Below, one piece after another: positions 17,833 to 24,338 of a stretch of 55,495 nt of DNA (position 1 is its first letter; every line of letters begins with the position of its first letter). Where the stretch lies: assembly GCA_023228025.1 (NCBI GenBank), contig JALOCD010000012.1, positions 1 to 55,495 on the forward strand, given 5' to 3'. The stretch comes from Prolixibacteraceae bacterium. Lineage in GTDB: Bacteria; Bacteroidota; Bacteroidia; Bacteroidales; Prolixibacteraceae. Under the pieces are notes generated by a model. That model saw only the letters and a list, made by a program, of their open reading frames with translations, searched no databases and was not told the DNA's origin. The position numbers and the translations under genes were made by a program.

Positions 17833-18283
17833 AGGTCATAAAATCTCTTGGTGAACGAATTTCTAATTGCTTGTAACCATTTTTAATATTGATTGAATTG
17901 TAACCTTGGATTCTTTGAACATTTACAATATGCTTAAAATTCCAACTTAACAAAAAGTCTGCTCTATTAATCGTTGCTAGCGCAATATGTAAGCAATCAT
18001 CAAAACTAGTTTGCCCAACTACTTTCTCCGAAATATATTGAGACGCTAATTCAACAGCTTCATCTGAAGCATCAATAAATTCAGTGCTTTCAACTTTAAT
18101 GCTTTTAACCAAATCTTTTACTTTTTCAGGTGCGAAACTTAATTCTTCTTGGGTGATCGTTGAGAATAAAAGTTTGAACTCACCATTCTGAAATCTCTTG
18201 AAAAGTGGAATAGTGAATTCGGCAAATTCTTCATCAAAAAAGCCACCGAAAACGGACGTGTCAATGTAAAGTCTTTGTTTCAT
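17816..18283 (-). CDS. PIN-domain protein (VapC-like toxin)
   Basis: A 155-aa PIN-fold putative ribonuclease. The first acidic residue is Asp8 in LYIDTSVFGGFF, followed by TQEELSFAPE (44-53) and FDDCLHIALA (94-103). The last motif reads LLSWNFKHI (111-119), with Asn where many PIN proteins have Asp. It is coupled to the 51-aa frame downstream, so it is probably a type II toxin-antitoxin module cleaving RNA. It lies between attC-like sites 2 and 1 as one cassette-sized unit. Confidence 0.78.
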   Translation of the reverse strand: MKQRLYIDTSVFGGFFDEEFAEFTIPLFKRFQNGEFKLLFSTITQEELSFAPEKVKDLVKSIKVESTEFIDASDEAVELASQYISEKVVGQTSFDDCLHIALATINRADFLLSWNFKHIVNVQRIQGYNSINIKNGYKQLEIRSPRDFMTYENYD

Positions 18284-18348
18284 GCAATAAAATTACAAAT
18301 TAATTTGAGGATTCTATCAGGTTATGGGCATCTGCTTTGAGCCTTGTG

Positions 18349-18475
18349 CATAACGGTTGACGCTAAAGGCCGGGCGGGTTCATGATTCGTTTTTCTGTCC
18401 AATTGTTAGGTGTTGCCGACAGGTAAAAATTTATGCGTTCACTTCATTCCCGCATGGCATTTAGCGTTTGTTAGC
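18349..18475. repeat. attC-like imperfect inverted repeat, site 2
   Basis: On the minus strand GCTAAC-AAACGCTAAATGCC-ATGCGGG opens the site and CCCGCCCGGCC-TTTAGCGT-CAACC-GTTATGC closes it. The ACGCTAAA...GCGGG arm matches its partner at 16 of 19 positions. Ends pair as TAAC/GTTA, as R''/R' boxes of integron attC sites do, and the opening resembles the TAACAAACGCC start of Vibrio cholerae repeats. The stop codon of the 139-aa frame (18471-18473) is inside the R''-like box. Confidence 0.65.
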
Positions 18476-18890
18476 TGCTTGTGGCCAGAGTGTTATTCGA
18501 TTGATTCTCATGTTCTCGCAGTTTCTTAATTTGAAAATCATTGATCCAATGTGTCGCATAGGCTTTTTCAATTATTTCGTTACCCGATTTGCTAAAACGG
18601 AGTTTCCGCTTGGCACCCTTCCCATATTTATTGTAACATGTCCATGATGGTTTCAAGTTCATTCTTACGGCATTATTTTTCATGATTTGGTTGATGGTGC
18701 CGAGCTTGCTTAGGTTTACTTTACACACTTTCTCGAGGTATTCTACTTTACCATTTCTCCAATTCATATAGTCCACTTGTGATAAATAGTCAAGCTGAAT
18801 TAGAATGTCAACAGAGCAAATAGTACCTTTCTTTTCGGATAGTTCATGGATTATCTTTATGATTTGCTTTTCTAATTCAGAGTCTTTCAT
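18471..18890 (-). CDS. Hypothetical protein in cassette-like unit (139 aa)
   Basis: No family recognised. The protein is soluble and lysine-rich, starting MKDSELEKQIIKIIHELSE, which looks like a helical N-terminus of a winged-helix-like fold. It has a Trp/Tyr-rich middle (SWTCYNKYGKG) and a basic C-terminal half. No signal peptide or membrane segment. It is the only gene between attC-like sites 3 and 2, on the same strand as its neighbours, and its stop codon is supplied by site 2. Base composition is AT-rich relative to the core genes. DNA binding is possible but unproven. Confidence 0.65.
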   Translation of the reverse strand: MKDSELEKQIIKIIHELSEKKGTICSVDILIQLDYLSQVDYMNWRNGKVEYLEKVCKVNLSKLGTINQIMKNNAVRMNLKPSWTCYNKYGKGAKRKLRFSKSGNEIIEKAYATHWINDFQIKKLREHENQSNNTLATSS

Positions 18891-18973
18891 TTGCTATTAT
18901 CTGCTTTCTTTCATGCTTTGTTTCCAATACATTATTTATTTCTGGCGGGAAGAAATCCTTTTAAGCCACTTTC

Positions 18974-19098
18974 AACGTAGGAAGCTACACGCAGGGGCGG
19001 ACTGCGGGCGATTTCCTGTCAAACCGATAAACTGCTTGAGCGGAAAGATACCCACCGAAAACCACTGCTGCCGCACTTGACGGGTAGCTGAAGTTATG
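18974..19098. repeat. attC-like imperfect inverted repeat, site 3
   Basis: On the minus strand it runs ACATAAC-TTC-AGCTAC ... GTAGCT-TCCTAC-GTTGAAA, so AAC...AGCTAC at one end pairs with GTAGCT...GTT at the other, with unequal spacers (3 versus 6 nt) as in attC R/L boxes. The interior is GC-rich (GTGCGGCAGCAG, GCAGTCCGCCCCTGCG). It follows the 254-aa gene by about 10 nt. Its sequence differs from sites 1 and 2; only the layout is shared. Confidence 0.55.
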
Positions 19099-19107
19099 TG
19101 TAGCTTT

Positions 19108-19872
19108 TCAATGTGTCATTTTATTTGTTGGTTTTGTAAATTTAATTCGCTCACCTGTCCACAAAGTCAAATTCCCAGATGTGTCCAAAATTGAAAATTC
19201 AACTTCATATTTACTACTGTTGTCAAATACGAAGGCACCAGAACACATATCGTGTCCAACATAAATTTGATTGTTCCTAGGTTCTAAATAATAGGCAGAT
19301 TCTTTACCAGATGCTAAATTCTTGACAATTGTCTTGATGATTAAGTCAGAACTGTCTTTGACATGAAAGTCAAAGACAACAAAATCGACATCTCCGCAGC
19401 CATAAAATTCAAGTATCTTTTTAAGAACTTTGGGTTTTGATAATAAAATTGGATTATCAGTATCAGACCTATCGACAACTTTATACTTTATAAATTCCAG
19501 CTTATTTGACTTATAATTATATCGGGTAAAAGCTTCTTGATTCGGCAAACTGTCAATACATAGTGTGTATTCAAGTCCGCTCTCAAGCTTAGTTTCTGGT
19601 GTCAACAAAGCTTGGGTTAAATAATATTGTCCAATACAAATTTCTTTAACCATGAGATTAACTTTCTTTTCTCCGCTTTTAAAATATACAGGGTATTTTT
19701 TGTTAAGACCAAGTATAATTTTTTGACTTTCGGCATACCCCTCAAGAACTATAATTGAATTTTGGCCTAAGGTCTCTCCTTCGGGAAAAACTCGAATACC
19801 AGTATCTTCACAGTCTGCGAAAGCAGAGGATGTCAAAAACAAAGCGAATAATATTATAAGTCCAGTCTTCAT
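19108..19872 (-). CDS. Hypothetical secreted protein in cassette-like unit
   Basis: A predicted exported protein with a clear Sec signal peptide (MKTGLIILFALFLTSSAFA, cleaved before DCEDTG), so the start at 19872 is preferred over an ATG at 19884 that would put MCNF in front. The mature part (~235 aa) is rich in beta-strand-like segments with a few Cys; no family is recognised. A GTTATGTG box lies just upstream of the start, the same sequence that closes site 3 on the other side of the gene, as expected if this unit is a cassette bounded by equivalent recombination points. Confidence 0.65.
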   Translation of the reverse strand: MKTGLIILFALFLTSSAFADCEDTGIRVFPEGETLGQNSIIVLEGYAESQKIILGLNKKYPVYFKSGEKKVNLMVKEICIGQYYLTQALLTPETKLESGLEYTLCIDSLPNQEAFTRYNYKSNKLEFIKYKVVDRSDTDNPILLSKPKVLKKILEFYGCGDVDFVVFDFHVKDSSDLIIKTIVKNLASGKESAYYLEPRNNQIYVGHDMCSGAFVFDNSSKYEVEFSILDTSGNLTLWTGERIKFTKPTNKMTH

Positions 19873-19884
19873 AAAGTTACACAT

Positions 19885-19930
19885 AACTCGTTTATAAGCA
19901 CGGGAAATCCGATGTTAGCATGCTAAATTG
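19885..19930. repeat. Candidate attI-like or remnant recombination site
   Basis: Between the recombinase stop and the first cassette-like gene lies a perfect 12-nt palindrome TTAGCATGCTAA (19915-19926). It continues on the minus strand as GCTAACATCGG...GAGTTATGTG. The AAC...GTT spacing here is short (~35 nt), so this could be the primary attachment site or a deletion remnant of an attC-like repeat. Confidence 0.35.
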
Positions 19931-19984
19931 GTTGGGTTGATATGGTTTTTGGTTCTTATTTGATCCGAAAATACGGATTATTTC

Positions 19985-20500
19985 TTATAGATTATCAAAG
20001 GGACTTGATATTTTCAACAAACTTTTTTCACTGACATGTGTGTATATTTCTGTGGTTTTGGAACTCTTGTGTCCCAGCAACTCCTGAATATACCTGAGGT
20101 CGGTACCTGCTTCCAGAAGATGGGTTGCATAAGAATGCCTTAACCAATGAAGGGTTACCGGTTTTCTGATCCTTGCTTTTCTTATGGCAATCTTCAATAC
20201 TTCCTGGAGACTTGATTCCGAATATTGTTCTCCTGCATTCTGTCCTTCAAACAACCATTTTGCAGGTTTGTACAATTTGTAGTAATCCCTGAGCATTGTA
20301 ATTACCTTGTCCGAAATAGGAACTACCCGATCTTTCATTCCTTTGCCATTGAGAATAATCAAAAGATGCCTTTTCGAATCAATTTGAAGGGGCTTCAAAT
20401 TTAATAATTCCCCCCTCCTAAGCCCGCAGGCATATATAAGACTTAGCATGGTCCGGTGTTTCTGGTTTTGAATGTTTTGTAGTTTCGCTGCCACCTCCCC
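19985..20500 (-). pseudogene. Tyrosine recombinase, C-terminal catalytic part (interrupted gene)
   Basis: The catalytic half of a XerC/IntI-like tyrosine recombinase. The open frame extends upstream to 20635, but the first ~45 codons come from the inserted REP and RAYT flank; recombinase-like sequence begins at GEVAAKLQNIQ. All active-site positions are present: R in ACGLRRGELL, K in NGKGMKDR, H-x-x-R in LHWLRHSYATHLL, H in ELLGHK, and Tyr in EIYTHV. It ends SPFDNL, like the SPLDxL end of integron integrases and many Bacteroidota recombinases. It lacks the extra IntI-specific insertion between the two catalytic boxes. The N-terminal arm domain lies at 21166-21363, and the core-binding domain is missing. 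Confidence 0.75.
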
Positions 20501-20501
20501 A

Positions 20502-20528
20502 CGCTGGCGCGGATTTGTAATCCGTGCC
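20502..20528. repeat. REP palindrome, left copy
   Basis: Starts CGCTGGCGCGGATT and ends AATCCGTGCC; an imperfect hairpin. It is the exact reverse complement of 21139-21165. Confidence 0.8.
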
Positions 20529-20567
20529 CACACAATTGACGTCATATGTGTCTTATCTCCAGTCGTT

Positions 20568-21098
20568 TTATTCAATAACAAATATGTCCAACATCCCTTT
20601 CTCTCCAGAATAATCGATAGCACTACTGTAAACATAATCTTCAGATCGAAAAACCAATCCTTCCTCTACTGGGTTTTGGTGAATGTAGTTTAATTTCTGA
20701 GTAATTACGGCATTACTCCAGAGTTCGATGGGGCTATTTTCCGATTGCCAAAATCTAATGCCTTCCGGGGTGGAAAAATGTTGTAGAAGCATTTCACGCC
20801 TACTTTCGAAATCATTATCCACAATAGCTTTAAAGATAGCTTTGCTGGTATGTTTTTTGAAATCACGAAGAATTTCTGATAATGATTGTTTCCCCTCTGC
20901 TCTTACAATCATATGAACATGATTGGACATTATACACCATGCAAAGAGTTCCAATCCTTTCAGTTTTTGGCAATACGCCAGGTTTTCTACCACGATGTCT
21001 TTGTATGCATTGCGCGTAAAAACATCTACCCAGCCTTGAACGGTAAAAGTTATAAAATAGAGGCCATCAGGATTATGAAATTTATATTTTCTACTCAT
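20568..21098 (-). CDS. REP-associated tyrosine transposase (RAYT, Y1 HUH superfamily)
   Basis: A 176-aa single-strand HUH endonuclease related to IS200/IS605 TnpA. The HUH motif is NHVHMIV (H60, H62), and KLNYIHQNPVEEG (135-147) holds the candidate catalytic Tyr138 and the RAYT-typical YIHxNPV. YVYSSAIDY (155-163) is also diagnostic. ATG 21098 (MSRKYKF) is chosen; 21122 is possible but adds unconserved residues. RAYTs cut REP hairpins and spread or domesticate them; here REPs flank the gene symmetrically. The gene looks intact and on the same strand as the recombinase it split. Confidence 0.88.
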   Translation of the reverse strand: MSRKYKFHNPDGLYFITFTVQGWVDVFTRNAYKDIVVENLAYCQKLKGLELFAWCIMSNHVHMIVRAEGKQSLSEILRDFKKHTSKAIFKAIVDNDFESRREMLLQHFSTPEGIRFWQSENSPIELWSNAVITQKLNYIHQNPVEEGLVFRSEDYVYSSAIDYSGEKGMLDIFVIE

Positions 21099-21138
21099 TA
21101 CCAGAATGTTGTTGTTATGCATTTAGATAAATAGTAAA

Positions 21139-21165
21139 GGCACGGATTACAAATCCGCGCCAGCG
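21139..21165. repeat. REP palindrome, right copy
   Basis: Starts GGCACGGATT and ends CCGCGCCAGCG; the inverted exact partner of 20502-20528. Confidence 0.8.
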
Positions 21166-21363
21166 CGAGTCGCGTTTGAATTTTTCCGGATGAAACTCAC
21201 TACAAGGAATGTACCAACATTGTAGCGAACCACTCCACCTTGCCTTCGTGTGTGTCTTTAAAAGCCTGATTAGCTTCGAATCGTATTCAAGAATCAACTG
21301 TACGACGGGTTCAGATCCGCGTAGGAGATACCTCAATTCTATGTCTGCTTCCGTATTTTCCAT
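21166..21363 (-). pseudogene. Tyrosine recombinase, N-terminal arm fragment
   Basis: Starts MENTEADIELRY and runs about 66 codons until the REP. The segment YDSKLIRLLKTHTKARWSG, then LQCWYIPCSEFHPEKF, is like the N-terminal arm domain of Bacteroidota XerC-like recombinases (a ...GARWS...WHIP... pattern). The open frame continues through the REP to a stop at 21115, giving an 82-aa product with a foreign tail. It is the 5' part of the gene whose catalytic end is at 19985-20500. The missing ~90-100 residue core-binding domain means the gene cannot be restored by excising the insert alone. Confidence 0.65.
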
Positions 21364-21366
21364 GTG

Positions 21367-21396
21367 GTTAACTTTAGGGTCTTACATAAAGTTAAC
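21367..21396. promoter_or_regulatory. Perfect 10-bp inverted repeat at the recombinase start
   Basis: GTTAACTTTA and TAAAGTTAAC surround a 10-nt spacer, ending 3 nt before the recombinase ATG (21363). Such a two-arm site could be a recombinase binding/attachment site or an autoregulatory operator. The symmetry is exact; the role is inferred. Confidence 0.45.
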
Positions 21397-21469
21397 CAAT
21401 TTAGAGGAGAAAAAGTAATGTTTTGGAAAAGAAGAAATCAAATATTGGCTGTTGTTAACCGCTCCAGCC

Positions 21470-21495
21470 GCTCCCGCGCGATTGTATCGCGTGGT
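21470..21495. repeat. Second-family REP palindrome, copy A
   Basis: Core GCGCGATTGTATCGCG; opens GCTCCCGCG. It matches the reverse complement of 21629-21654 at 24 of 26 positions. Confidence 0.7.
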
Positions 21496-21628
21496 TGTAC
21501 AAAAGTTAATTCCTATTCTTATCGATTCTCTGTTAGCGTCTGGTTTTATGAGCCCGGTCCTCCTCGCGAAAGAGGCTTCGCAGTTAGGGTCTGCCGGACG
21601 ATGTCATAGATGTTTGGTAGAATGGAAC

Positions 21629-21654
21629 ACCGCGCGATGCAATCGCGCGGGAGC
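21629..21654. repeat. Second-family REP palindrome, copy B
   Basis: Core CGCGCGATGCAATCGCGCG, a nearly perfect hairpin, inverted relative to copy A with 133 nt between. This is BIME-like; no transposase lies between the two. Confidence 0.7.
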
Positions 21655-21730
21655 GAGAGCTAATTACAAATTGTAAAACCTTATCTCTAATAGCCAACCT
21701 TAGTGGAAAATGATATTGCACCGGACTTTA

Positions 21731-21814
21731 ACCTTATTACCTTATTCATTCAGTAATCAGCAGTGCTAAGTCAAAATTTTCTCTAAATGATACCTTTGGA
21801 TAAGGTAATAAGGT
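21731..21814. repeat. 15-bp exact inverted repeat near the hemH 3' end
   Basis: ACCTTATTACCTTAT (21731-21745) and ATAAGGTAATAAGGT (21800-21814). Each arm is itself a near-tandem of CCTTATT. The 54-nt spacer makes a simple terminator unlikely. Confidence 0.6.
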
Positions 21815-21978
21815 AAGGGTTCAATCAACTATTTTTTCTACTAATGTGAAAGGAAAAGATAAGGTTCTAGAACCTAAAATTTATCTGAAAGTTCAAGTAG
21901 GTAATGTTGCTGGATTAGTTCTACAATAAAATATGAACAATTTCTAAATTGAAAGTCGCTGTTGTTCAATAACTCTTC

Positions 21979-22992
21979 CTAAACCTTTTCGATCAGATCT
22001 TTCAAAAGATCAATCCATGCCGGCATATCATTGAGACTTTCAACATATTCAAGGTGTTCCCCGCCTGCATCCTTAAACTGTTTCCGGTAATCAATCCCAA
22101 TTTCGACGGTCGTTTCGAGGCAATCAGATACGAAAGCGGGGGCAACAACCAAAATGCTTTTAACCCCTTCTACCGCTTTCCCAATCAAAACCTTATCTGA
22201 ATAGGGTTTGAGCCATTTATCGGAAAGCCTAGATTGAAAGCTTTGTGAATATTTTCCTTCGGTCAACCCAAGTTTGGACGCCAATAGCCGTGTCGTTTCA
22301 TAGGTGGTAGCTTTGTAGCAGAACTTCCCATGATCGGGTAGCTTCAGGTTGCAGGTACAGTTTTGACAATCAATGCTCGGATGCACGCTGTTGATGTGGC
22401 TAAGGGGTAATCCGTGATAGGAAAAGAGCACGTGATCGAACCTTTCTGGCTGGTAACTCCTGATCCGGTCTGCAAACGCATCTATAAACAGAGGGTGGTT
22501 GTAGAACTGTCCAATGAATTTGACCTCCGGTACAACGGTCCATCTTTTCACCTGTTGCATCACGGCTTCAATGGCCGTTCCTGTGCTGGAAGAGGCATAA
22601 TGCGGGAACATCGGGACCACAATAATGCTGGAGAAAGCCTCTTTCCGGATACGTTCCATGACCTCCCGGATATTCGGATTGGCATACCGCATGGCAATAA
22701 AAAATGAATAATTGCCGCCAAATTTCTCCTGCAGCTTATCCTTTACAGCATTACCGTTCACGATCAGCGGAGAGCCTTTTCCCGTCCAGAGTAATTTGTA
22801 CAGCATGGCTGATTTGGGTGCGCGGAAAGGGACGATGATAAAATTTACGAGTATTTTTCTGAGTAGCCACGGTAAATCAATAACCCGGGGGTCGTTCAAA
22901 AATTCGAAGAGATATCTGCGAACATCTCCCACGGAGGGGGAGTCGGGCGTGCCCACGTTGATAAGCACAACAGCTGTTTTATTTGAGTTCAT
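21979..22992 (-). CDS. hemH: Ferrochelatase
   Basis: Inserts ferrous iron into protoporphyrin IX at the end of heme synthesis. From ATG 22992 the protein is 337 aa (MNSNKTAVVLINVGTPDSP); an in-frame start at 23049 would overlap hemF and add 19 unlikely residues. Signatures are INVGTPDSP at the start, SYHGLPLSHI with the metal-site His, and a C-terminal VAPAFVSDCLETTVEIG block with the catalytic Glu. It is 4 nt downstream of hemF, so hemFH is an operon. Confidence 0.95.
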   Translation of the reverse strand: MNSNKTAVVLINVGTPDSPSVGDVRRYLFEFLNDPRVIDLPWLLRKILVNFIIVPFRAPKSAMLYKLLWTGKGSPLIVNGNAVKDKLQEKFGGNYSFFIAMRYANPNIREVMERIRKEAFSSIIVVPMFPHYASSSTGTAIEAVMQQVKRWTVVPEVKFIGQFYNHPLFIDAFADRIRSYQPERFDHVLFSYHGLPLSHINSVHPSIDCQNCTCNLKLPDHGKFCYKATTYETTRLLASKLGLTEGKYSQSFQSRLSDKWLKPYSDKVLIGKAVEGVKSILVVAPAFVSDCLETTVEIGIDYRKQFKDAGGEHLEYVESLNDMPAWIDLLKDLIEKV

Positions 22993-22996
22993 GTGG

Positions 22997-23905
22997 TTAG
23001 GAGAGATTGATCCAGTCGATATTCTTTCTGAGCAGTTGCAATGTTTCATATTCGGCGCTACCGGGCAATACCGCGTTTTTATATTCCCAGGCGGCCGTGG
23101 CTGGTAAACTGATCAAAATAGACTCGGCATTACCATTCGAATCAAATCCAAATTTGGTACCCCGATCATAGACCAGGTTAAACTCGACATACCTTCCGCG
23201 CCTTAATTCCTGCCACTCCTTCTGGGATGGGCTGAAAGGTTGCCCCTTTTTCGCCTGGATGATGTTCCCGTACAGTGTCGGATAAGCGCGCGCCACATCC
23301 ATGGTAAATGCCAACAATTGTTCAAAGCTGATCGTTTCACCCGGTTTCTGGCGGTCGAAGAAGATTCCGCCAACTCCCCTGGTTTCATTGCGGTGCGATA
23401 TGAAAAAGTAATCGTCGGCCCACTGCTTGAACCGGGGATAGAAGTTAGGATCATACCGGTTGCAGATATCTTTCAAATTCCGGTGGAAATTTCCGGCTTC
23501 ATGCACGTCCACATAATGGGGCGTCAGATCGATGCCCCCGCCAAACCAGTGTGTCCCGTTGTCGAGGGAGAAATAGCGGACATTCATGTGAATGATGGGC
23601 AGTAGCGGACTGACGGGATGCATGATGGACGAAATGCCTGTGACCGAATAATGGTTGGCCTTTTCACCCAATATGCTTTCCATTTGAGGCGTAAATTCGC
23701 CACGCACGAAAGAAAAATTGACGCCTCCTTTTTCGATGGCATCACCTTGGCCAATCACGCAGGTTATGCCGTAACCAACCTCTTTCTCCCAGCAATCTTC
23801 CACGAAAGTTGCTTTGCCATCGGCTTCTTCGAGTGTCCGGCAAATCTCCTTTTGAATGCCTGAATATATTTTTGCGACCCCCTCTACCTTACGATTTTCA
23901 TTCAT
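22997..23905 (-). CDS. hemF: Oxygen-dependent coproporphyrinogen III oxidase
   Basis: Converts coproporphyrinogen III to protoporphyrinogen IX using O2. The 302-aa length fits HemF. Diagnostic segments are GGVNFSFVRGE, HMNVRYFS, WFGGGIDLTPHY, HRNETRGVGGIFFD and RRGRYVEFNLVYDRGTKFG. ATG 23905 is used; a GTG immediately before it is possible. Being HemF rather than HemN, it suggests growth with oxygen. Confidence 0.96.
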   Translation of the reverse strand: MNENRKVEGVAKIYSGIQKEICRTLEEADGKATFVEDCWEKEVGYGITCVIGQGDAIEKGGVNFSFVRGEFTPQMESILGEKANHYSVTGISSIMHPVSPLLPIIHMNVRYFSLDNGTHWFGGGIDLTPHYVDVHEAGNFHRNLKDICNRYDPNFYPRFKQWADDYFFISHRNETRGVGGIFFDRQKPGETISFEQLLAFTMDVARAYPTLYGNIIQAKKGQPFSPSQKEWQELRRGRYVEFNLVYDRGTKFGFDSNGNAESILISLPATAAWEYKNAVLPGSAEYETLQLLRKNIDWINLS

Positions 23906-24040
23906 CACCAGATCATTTTGCTAATCCTTCCTTGCGGGAATTTGTTTTCCGTTTAAAAGGGTTTTACGCCTTTAAGCCCGAAAGGTTATGCAAAAAAATC
24001 CTATTTAGTCAGCGACTCGAGGATAGGTGTTTCAATCTCA

Positions 24041-24072
24041 TTTGAACAATTGCCCGGCTATGTGTATATTTG
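24041..24072 (+). promoter_or_regulatory. Full Bacteroidota-type promoter upstream of the CPBP gene
   Basis: TTTG (24041-24044), 20 nt, then TATATTTG (24065-24072): the TTTG-N19/20-TAnnTTTG pattern of the Bacteroidota primary sigma factor. The start of transcription would be near 24079, leaving a ~260-nt leader before the coding start at 24339. The same stretch also has TGAACAA/TTGTTCA inverted 7-mers. Confidence 0.6.
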
Positions 24073-24279
24073 TTCAATCAACTATCCGGAGAGTCATGCA
24101 GATCTCCCTCTTTTGAATTATACGATTACTAATGACATCCATATTAACCGATTTGACACTTGTCATCATATACCGGAAATAATTGAGGGTCAGTTCTTTG
24201 GATGTATTTTTAAGCTTGGCGAATACTTTACTGTCTTATCAATATTTTTTTGAACATACAAATTCAGAATTATTTATCA

Positions 24280-24307
24280 TTTTCAATTGTCCATTTTCAA
24301 TTGTCCA
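24280..24307 (+). repeat. 14-bp tandem duplication in the CPBP leader
   Basis: TTTTCAATTGTCCA occurs twice head to tail, 31 nt before the CPBP start. Apart from the promoter and this repeat, the 23906-24338 gap shows nothing recognisable. Confidence 0.7.
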
Positions 24308-24338
24308 TTGTGATCTACTTAATAATATAACTATCAAA

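Larger units (their letters stand above)
20502..21165. mobile_element. REP-RAYT-REP insertion inside the recombinase gene
   Basis: A ~660-bp unit bounded by exact 27-nt inverted copies of a palindromic REP (20502-20528 and 21139-21165). Each REP contains GGATT...AATCC flanked by GGC/GCC and can fold alone. A RAYT gene lies centrally with about 40 nt to each REP. Recombinase sequence is on both sides, so the unit inserted into, or replaced part of, that gene. No target-site duplication is obvious. Confidence 0.75.
21364..21978. other. Gene-free stretch with REP pair and other inverted repeats
   Basis: A 615-bp stretch upstream of the broken recombinase and downstream of hemH. It holds a 10-bp palindrome, two REP-like palindromes in opposite orientation and a 15-bp inverted repeat. 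A short frame starting at 21418 after AGGAG looks translatable but runs straight into a REP and resembles nothing known; I do not call it a gene. Confidence 0.5.

Noticed and set aside
19985..20500. Calling the recombinase IntI
   Set aside because: The SPFDNL end is suggestive, but the IntI-specific extra segment between the catalytic boxes is absent, so only a XerC/IntI-like recombinase can be claimed.
19985..20635. 216-aa frame as a complete small recombinase
   Set aside because: The first ~45 codons are REP and RAYT flank sequence; only the remainder matches a recombinase, and its N-terminal domain is found upstream.
21364..21609. 81-codon plus-strand frame, with a good AGGAG before an internal ATG at 21418
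   Set aside because: It reads through a REP palindrome after ~15 codons, resembles no family, and overlaps non-coding repeats.
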